From Tubulanus polymorphus (lineage: Eukaryota > Nemertea > Palaeonemertea > Tubulaniformes > Tubulanidae), in NCBI RefSeq assembly GCF_964204645.1, contig NC_134028.1, forward strand, positions 15,801,263 to 15,865,262: a DNA stretch of 64,000 nt, read 5' to 3'. Of this stretch, positions 56,991 through 64,000 are shown in pieces. Each line of letters starts with the position of its first letter. The first letter of the stretch is position 1. The notes beneath the pieces are model-generated. The model saw only the letters and a program-made list of their open reading frames with translations, was not told where the DNA came from and searched no databases. A program made the translations under genes and the position numbers.

Positions 56991-57527
56991 TGTGTTATGA
57001 ACATGCGTTTTTTAACTGATGTTTGAATGAAATAGGTTTTTGAATAGAATGATCTTTAACATGAATTTTCAAGTTATAATCGGTTTAATTGATTGAACCA
57101 GTATAACTCTCATTTGATTTTCAATAGGGAATTGTCCTAGCTCACCAAATACCATTGCACTTGGTGTGGTGCAGTTCAGCTACATGAGATCCAAATGGTA
57201 GCTTGGCCAACACAACACGGCACAGTTACATTGTTCAAGAAACAATCCTGATACAACTTTAGAATAATTGAATGTGATAATTACAATGCTGATTAAAACC
57301 GGCTATTTGGAAGCAGAAAAAAAGCTGATGTAGCTGATTTGTTCGCTTGTTAGGTTTCAATGTATGTCAACAAGAGGATATGAAGGCCAATATTTCAACT
57401 TATAGGGGATATATTGTTAATCTGTGAAAGGTCAATATTTCGACATGGCGGGTACAAATAGTTAGCATGTTTAAAAGGTTAATTTTGGCTTAGTATTAAC
57501 TATATGTTGATATTATTTTACTTCCAG

Positions 57528-57647
57528 CAAATTGCCACAACTGCTAAGAAGTCTATCTCTAAACATGATTATTCAAGTTTAGTGTCAATTTTTCCAGTCA
57601 TCAAACACCTTCGAATAGTGCGGCCAGAATATGATAATACTCTTCAG
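57528..57647 (+). CDS. EXOC7: EXOC7 exon G
   Basis: Acceptor TTTTACTTCCAG, donor CTTCAG|GTAATG. Codes QIATTAKKSISKHDYSSLVS, IFPVIKHLRIVRPEYDNTLQ. Aligns with NIVSAARKAIVRHDFSTVLT, VFPILRHLKQTKPEFDQVLQ in vertebrate EXOC7. 120 bp, in phase both sides. The next expected exon (GTAASTKNKLPGLI... region) is not found by 64000, so the gene continues beyond the window. Confidence 0.96.
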
Positions 57648-57674
57648 GTAATGCCATTTGCGTTTTCCATTTTT

Positions 57675-58741
57675 AGCCCACTTTGGACTTTAGTCCCAGC
57701 GGGCTATTGCGTTCACTTTTCGTCCGTCGTCCGTCCGTTAGTCGTAGCGACCGTCCGTCCGTAGACGGAATCCAGTTATTTTTTGGAAGTTTTGAAGACG
57801 CTTCAAGGTAATGTCTTGATATTTGGTTTATACATGTATCTACCCTAGACACATCTTCAGCCCAAAAACTGGCCCTGTCAGAATCAAGATGGCCGACTGG
57901 CAGCCATTGTTGTTCGCCAAAATCAGCACTTTTTACACATTTTCGAAGTTTACAAGGGAAATTTTGAAGACGCTTTGATCAATTACCTTGATCTTTCGAT
58001 AATATTTGAATCTACCAAGAGCCCATCAGCATAAGAAAAATTGACTCAAGATGGCCGTCCTAGGACCTTTTTAGTGCCCAAAAATGTCAATTTTGGCCAG
58101 AATTCTAGGTCCTGTAGCTTCCTACTGGTTTGCCATTTCTCATTGCAATTTGTGATGGGTATTCTTTGTAAAGGGATGTTTTATACCCGAGAGAGGTATT
58201 TTTAATCCGCCAAATATGATGCAATTGGCGACCATCTTGGTGTCATTAGTACTCATTCGTAGGTGGGAAAAAGTTTTTCGACATTATATTGATACCTAAG
58301 CATATTTTGTTACAACAATGAATTAGAAAGTTGTAGTGTATAACGTGTCCTATGATTGGGGTGAGTTTCAAGTTCATTGTTTTTTGTATATGGCCACCAG
58401 GGGGCGTTGAATAATACAATATCTTAGTATTTCTATATTATATTTGTACCAATACATATTTTGTTACCGCAATCAATTGCAAAGTTGTAGCTCATGACAT
58501 CATCTATGATTGTGGTGAGTTTTAAGGAAATTAGTTATTCTATATGGTCACCAGGGGGCGTTGAATAGTAGAATAATGGTATTTCCTTATTATATTGGTA
58601 CCTAGGCATATTTTGTTACCGTACCATGATCAATTGCAAAGTTGTAGTTCATGACATGTTCTATGAATATGGTGAGTTACAAGGTTATTGGGTTTTGAAT
58701 ATGGTCACCAGGGGGCGTTGAATAGTAGAATAACTTAGTTT
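57675..58741 (+). mobile_element. HINE copy H9 (5' complete)
   Basis: Starts AGCCCACTTTGGACTTTAGT CCCAGCGGGCT immediately after TTTT, only 27 bp past the exon G donor. The full head is present with GTCCGTCCGT simple repeats, then about three and a half clean core units of about 145 bp. The 3' end is missing: it changes at 58742 to GGCCAGCCGTAGGCTGAGCC. Confidence 0.85.
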
Positions 58742-60151
58742 TAAGGCCAGCCGTAGGCTGAGCCTATTACTATACAAATGGAGCGAATTTAAATGACATG
58801 GTTTCCACACAAAAGGCTCTTTTGCTTGCCAAGTGAGGGCATATTCGAACAAATCACGTATTTAAGCGTAATCCATTCTCGGAATCGTAGCGAGCAGAAT
58901 TTTGAAATAGGCTTTCATAAAAATGTTTTCTGCATTTTTCACGAAAATAAAATCGGGAAAATTTCAATTTTTATCAGCCAATCAGGAAGTTGTGTCTTCC
59001 CTGTGATTGGTTTATCTAAAAATATCAGCAGCTGTTCACGTGAATTATCGTGATTTCATTACTGGCGCTTTTGCGCATGACGTCATGTATCAACACGCGA
59101 CAATACTTCCGCGTTTGCTGATTGGCCCATTTACTGGGAAATTCCACAGAAGCCTAATGTGGTTTGTTACAAGCGCTGTGATTGGCCCGACCCGATTCTG
59201 GCACGGCTTTAGCTTAGTGGGTTCGAATCCCTTGACGGGAGAAGACAATGGATCCTATCGATGCTATCAACAAATAAGTTTCCCGGTTGGGCAGCTGCGG
59301 ATATCTACCGAAAGTGTTGCGGTTCGATATTTCGAGGTTTCTTTGAATTTTGGAGTGATATTTAAATCCGGTAAACACCGGCGGTAGATTGTGAAAACCC
59401 ATTGCTTGATATTTGAACTACTTAATCAACGAAAAGCGTCGGGGCCGCGCCAGGAGTTTTCGCGATTCAAGTAGCTCAATAGCCTACTTCTTCGTGTTCG
59501 TCCACCTCCGCAATTTTCACTCCGCCGATCTCTGACACGGCTCTGTCGCCGTCGGCGCTGTGATTGCACTATTCGTACCACCAAAATTTTTTATTTCTAT
59601 ATCAGGGAGGTCTGGAGAATAAAAAAGTCAAAATTTGGATATCACATAGGCCTGATTTCATCGAATAAGTCGACCATGGTCGTTACGTTTCCGTACTTAT
59701 TACCACCTAAAACCGTCTGAACAATTTTGTCACAACCAACATTTCGTTTACAGAAATCAGGTGTTCACGTGAACCCGCGGTGTCGTCTATTGTTTTACTT
59801 CCGGGTTTTATTTTAACATTTAAAATCGTATTTCAAGATCGATTTCTATGAAATCTTTAGTTGATTTGGTGTTTGGGAGGAATTTTTATTTGCTCTACAG
59901 AAAATTCATCCTTGACAATTGCGCAAGGTTCGCAAAAAATTTCTTTTCCCAAATCGAGTGTATGAACTTGATATGCTAATTAGCCATGTGCTCGAATTGC
60001 AAATTCAATCAAATTTTATTCTGCCAAAAAAAATGTTAAATCCAATTTGCTTTCCGAGAGTTAATGGTATGCTGCATGGAACAAAGTTGTTTTGAGATGG
60101 GTCTTGAAGCTATTGAGTCGAGAGATAACCATCTAGATAGTTCGTGAGAGT
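58742..60151. other. Unassigned, with a tRNA-like phrase
   Basis: Begins with a hairpin-forming GGCCAGCCGTAGGCTGAGCC that may be the terminus of another element. At 59201-59226 TTTAGCTTAGTGGGTTCGAA TCCC resembles tRNA A-box and B-box motifs, but they are adjacent instead of about 35 bp apart, so no tRNA can fold. GC content rises at 59430-59580. No coding exon found. Confidence 0.45.
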
Positions 60152-61173
60152 TCCAAAGTTTTGAAGACGCTTCAAGGTAATGTCTTGATATTTGGTTTAT
60201 ACGTGTATCTACCCTAGACACATCTTCAGGCCAAAAACTGGCCCTGTCAGATTCAAGATGGCCGACTGGCAGCCATTGTTTTTCGCCAAAATCAGCACTT
60301 TTTACACATTTTTGAAGTTTTCGAGGGAAATTTTGAAGACACTTTTATCAATAACCTTGATCATTCGTATATATTTGTATCCCCCAAGGGCCCATCCGCA
60401 TGAGAAAAATTGGGTCGATCGGACTCAAGACGGCCGTCCTGTGACCTTTTTTGTTCCCAAAAATGTTAATTTTGGCCTGAATTCTGAGTCCTGTAGCTTT
60501 CTAATGGTGTGCCATTTTTCATTGCAATTTGTAATGGGTATTCTTTGGAAAAGGATCTTTTATATCCGAGAGGGTATTTTTGACCAGGCAATTATGACGC
60601 AATTGGCGGCCATCTTGGGGTCATCAGTACTCATTCATAGGTGGAAAAAAAGTTTTGCCACATCATTTTGATACTTAAGCATATTTTGCTACCACAATCA
60701 ATTGGAAAGTTGTAGCTCATGACATGGTCTATGATCTTGGTGAGTTTCAAGCTCATTGGTTTTTGTATATGGCCACCAGGGGCGTTGTACAATACAATAA
60801 CTTAGTATTTCTATATTACATTCGCTCCTGCTGTCTGTGTTAACACACGATTGTACTATGTAAATGACATTGAGCAGGGAGTGTATATTGATAAATATAA
60901 CCCACAGATTACATCATTTATAAAAAGCAAATCTGACAGGCTGGCCATTGTGCCCCTTGGGGCTCTTGTTCCATATTAAATTGGTAACGAAGCATTTTTT
61001 GTTATCACAATCAATTACAAAATTGTAGCTGCTGACATGTTTTATGATTGTATTGAGTTTCAAGGTCATTGGTTTTTTATATGGTCACCAGAGGGCGTTG
61101 AATATTGAAATTGTTAGATTTTTGAGCATTTGAAACCACTTCCCAAGTGGGCATGGTGTCCGTGGACCCCTAG
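60152..61173 (+). mobile_element. HINE copy H10 (3' complete)
   Basis: Begins in the head (GTTTTGAAGACGCTTCAAGG), passes through core units, and ends CCACTTCCCAAGTGGGCATG GTGTCCGTGGACCCCTAG, then TT. A 145-bp piece ending GCCCCTTGGGGCTCTTGTT (60828-60970) interrupts the core and looks like the 3' terminus of a further Helentron-like family. Confidence 0.83.
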
Positions 61174-61289
61174 TTTATGTGAGCATTTGTTTCATTGGTT
61201 CTCGGCTTAAACGACGTATAATCGATGCGATTGAAGACATGGCGAACATCCGTCGATGACATGGTCAACTGAGTTAAAATTCTACGAAA

Positions 61290-62834
61290 AACTGTTTTTG
61301 GCGGGAAAATTCTTAGCTCTCGCGTATAAAATTGCAATGACCTCGATTGGGGGGTGTCTTCTCTATGAGCGAATGGGATTGGCTGTTTTTTGGGATATAC
61401 GGTGAATTCCGGCGCTACTAAAATAATTATGGGAAAGCCATAGAATGGCTTACGTCTCATAGGACTAGGTGCCGTATATGTGCGAATTTCAAATCCTCAT
61501 TGCTGGTGAGGATGTAATTATTTCACACATCCGCCATAGGTATTGTTTCATTTTAATACCCGGTGATTGTTTTGATTGACATTGAAGTGTAAGCGAACAT
61601 TTTACTTACACGAGGCCTCCACGTGCGGGCGGAGCTGAGTGCTACACAACACACGCACAAGCTCGTTCAGTATACTACTAAAGGTGATGCTGTAACGCGT
61701 GCACGTTTGACATGAAAATAGGCTAAATAATCGTAGCAGAAGATGAGCGCTGTGTTTTCTGTTTGATAGAATTTGTAATAAATTGTAATGTCTTGTTACC
61801 TGAAAATATTAAGCAGCAAACTACAAGTATAGGTCGGTCTGAATATTGTATTCGTAAATTCCAGGATTTAAAACGATCTAATAGCCCATTTCTTTGGTAC
61901 CGGTATTTTAACTTCCGCAGCCAACATTGGAAGAGGTTTCCCAGAACCATTATTTGGCCACCCTCTGATATGTGACATTATATGAATTTTAGGCCATCCC
62001 ATATTAATGGTCTGTTTGCCGTGACCCGACTTCAAAGGTACGGAGTGAAAAATTTTTTTCTGGGATTCATTGAAATAAATTTTATTTTTGATAAAAAGGG
62101 CCGACTGACTGACCCACTGCCGACGTATGAGCTACGCATGTTTGATTTCAAGTGTGCATCGTGTGAAAACATGCCTTGACATATGGCCTAATTTAAGTTT
62201 TCCAGGAAACTGGCAGTGTTCCAATAAGCTGCCATTCATTCTCATAGTGAGTATATTAAAGCTGGTAACGTAAAAGCACGCACATATTCAATGTACTGTT
62301 TAATTTTTAACACAGCGATGACGCTCTGGACGAAGTTATAATTTTAGAATAACTCTCGAAATCTACACTATTAGACAAATTTCCCGTGCACAATGAGATG
62401 GTTTTTGCGATATTGTTTCCATGTAAAAAAGGTGATAAATTTGTTTGTTTTTTTGCCCAAAAATTTTGCAAAAAAATTTCTACCTACCTACCGACTCATC
62501 CTGAAAAGATGAGTCAGTGTTACGGCAAACAGACAATCATTTTGGGATGGCCTTATTTGAATATTTTTTTATTGTGAAACAAATTTTTTTTGAGAATATA
62601 AAATAGTTTCCCTGCCGCGCCTACCTCTACCCTACAAACTTTTGGACGTGGACTGTTACCAAATGTATATTTTTGGTCTTTTTTGACTACAAAATAGTTC
62701 TTTAAGAAAGATAAAATACAATATAAACTTTTGGAACTTTGAGGTCACGAATTAGAATGATTTTTCAAGCAATGCCCTTATTCCAAACAACCTCTAGCTT
62801 TCGAGGTAAACCACACTTTGCCCATGGGCAATTT
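61290..62834 (+). mobile_element. R3 repeat, longest copy, split by a MITE
   Basis: Runs from GGCGGGAAAATTCTTAGCTC through ATGGGATTGGCTGTTTTTTG to CCCATGGGCAATTTATT. Without the inserted MITE it is about 980 bp. Its right boundary at 62834 joins LINE coding sequence on the opposite strand. Confidence 0.75.
61992..62552. mobile_element. PIF/Harbinger-like MITE with TTA duplication
   Basis: Ends GGCCATCCCA...GTCTGTTTGCCGT and its inverse; 31-bp imperfect inverted repeats. TTA on both sides (61989-61991, 62553-62555). The undisturbed site GAATTTTATTTGAA survives in R3 copies at 17769 and 34153. A 3-bp TWA duplication and GG-starting ends fit PIF/Harbinger. 561 bp, no transposase. Confidence 0.88.
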
Positions 62835-64000
62835 ATTCACATGACCTATTATATCTTGTTTAAATTGGTCAGACATTCTAAGCTTAATAGATTGCTTGAA
62901 AAATTCACTACCTAAGTTGTTTTTATCTTGATTAATAAATAAATAATTAAAGCCTAATCTGCCTAACCAGCTTTCAACTGCTACTATCCAATGTGCACTG
63001 TAGATTCCCTGCAAGTGAAGAGAGTACAAGAGTTTATACAAAATAGTAGAAATTAAATTCAATCTTTTTCCCTTAGAAATCAACGAAAACATAGCCCTTT
63101 GTGCTTGCGATGTTAACTTCTCTTAACATATCGAGAATTTTCCATTATAGATCATTGTTATGCCTAGATAATGATTGTCTCTGACAACTTCGATAATATC
63201 AGTGCCAAATATAAATTCTGGATGTCTTCTAATTAAATCTCTCGAAAATATTATTGTTTTCGTCTTGGCGACATTAACTTGTAATTTGATCTCTTGGCAA
63301 TAGGAATATAAAGAGTTAATTGCATTCCGTAAATCAACAGTGGTATCAGCTAAAATAGTCGTATCATCTGCATAGAGCAGTGTAAATACTTTAAGATAAT
63401 GTTCAATACTTTCAGCATCAAATTGTGATTTGAAGTCTTTTTCAATTGATTGTAGACCAGGATATGCTGTGGACAGATGATGTTTAAAATCGTTCAAGAA
63501 TATCGAAAATAATAACGGCGTCAGGTTTTCTCCTTGCCGTATTCCCATATTGCATGAGAAAATCTGGGACTTCTCTCCATCAACCATTACACACGATTTG
63601 GCATTATTGTACATGTTATGATGACTTTGAATATGTTACCCAATATGCTGCGATCTAATAATTTACTCCATAAGACAGATTGGTTTACAAGATCGCTTTA
63701 TGATAATCTACGAAAAGACAAAATAGCTGATGTCTTCTCTATTTATGAAGCTCTATCAGTGCATGGAGGCTAAAAATATGGTCTGTCAAATAATTTGATC
63801 GAAACCCAGCCTGTTCTTGACCGAGTAGACTATTTATTTTCGGAAAATTACATAGTCTGTTATTTAGACAAGCGGTAAATAGTTTCCCTAAGCAACTAAG
63901 TATCGTTATGCCCCTGTAATTATCGGTACAGTTGACACCTCCTTTACCTTTATACTGAGGTTTAATTACACTGATACACCATTTCTCCGGTACTATACCA
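62835..64000 (-). pseudogene. LINE reverse transcriptase, entering from the right edge
   Basis: On the - strand from 64000: VPEKWCISVIKPQYKGKGG, NYRGITILSCLGKLFTACLN, LGQEQAGFRSNYLTDHIF; then the ORF 63614-63123 with GIRQGENLTPLLFSIFLNDF, VFTLLYADDTTILA (catalytic YADD), QVNVAKTKTIIFSRD and HYLGITMIYNGKF; then AQRAMFSLISKGKRLNLIST and LRMSDQFKQDI. Standard RT order of non-LTR elements. Internal stops, for example at 63720. The C-terminal end is replaced by R3 at 62834, although the R3 edge itself reads NKLPMGKVWFTLKARGCLE in the same frame. Confidence 0.88.

Noticed and set aside
58793-59387. Two overlapping ORFs of 86 and 126 codons
   Set aside because: No recognisable domain or splice boundaries; the sequence composition is like the surrounding repeat.
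57648-64000. Further EXOC7 exons after exon G
   Set aside because: I looked for the conserved segment following EFDQVLQ (GTAASTKNKLPGLI-like) and found nothing. The intron likely extends past the window.

Overview
This is a stretch of a eukaryotic, AT-rich animal genome, almost certainly from a marine invertebrate. The anchor is one host gene on the + strand: the middle of EXOC7 (Exo70, exocyst complex component 7). I can place seven exons (7466-7634, 25912-25984, 40132-40190, 42897-42955, 44859-44971, 56291-56395, 57528-57647). Their acceptors, donors and reading phases join without a break into about 232 codons that follow vertebrate EXOC7 in order. Neither end of the gene is in the window. 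The rest of the window is intron (introns of about 18.3, 14.1, 2.7, 1.9, 11.3 and 1.1 kb, plus partial introns at both edges), and those introns are packed with transposable elements, many nested inside one another.

Region by region. 0.2-2.2 kb: a reversed copy of an LTR family carrying a 650-bp TA-site MITE. 3.5-4.3 kb: a foldback element with tandem short repeats in its arms. 4.8-5.9 kb: a Helentron-like non-autonomous element (HINE) with a tandem core. 6.0-6.8 kb: a collapsed piggyBac element. 8.3-18.8 kb: a broken Gypsy element (- strand) whose integrase is split by a 4.6-kb DNA transposon. That transposon has 215-bp inverted ends full of CTGCTCGG motifs and carries a three-exon gene for a SWIM-like cysteine-rich protein. 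23.7-25.8 kb: a complete non-autonomous LTR element lying just upstream of an EXOC7 exon. 28.0-33.1 kb: a DIRS-type tyrosine-recombinase retrotransposon with a solo LTR inside it. 33.6-39.9 kb: a mariner element swollen by nested insertions. 41-44 kb: several tandem arrays with 127-149 bp units. 48.7-53.1 kb: a second long-inverted-repeat element, with GCTGAAA-rich ends, one arm of which is split by a 2.3-kb Gypsy deletion derivative. 53-55.5 kb: a HINE and a LINE fragment. 57.7-61.2 kb: two more HINE copies. 61.3-64 kb: a dispersed repeat carrying a PIF/Harbinger-like MITE, then a LINE reverse transcriptase running off the right edge.

No tRNA, rRNA or CRISPR array was found. The HINEs (hairpin plus CTAG at the 3' end, matching subterminal inverted repeats at both ends, T^T insertion, 130-150 bp tandem core) resemble the pearl-type elements described from bivalves. 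That makes a mollusc or another lophotrochozoan a reasonable guess, but the sequence does not prove it. The most unusual items are the SWIM-protein transposon, the GCTGAAA-end element with no transposase, and the recurrence of tandem cores of about 145 bp in unrelated repeat families.
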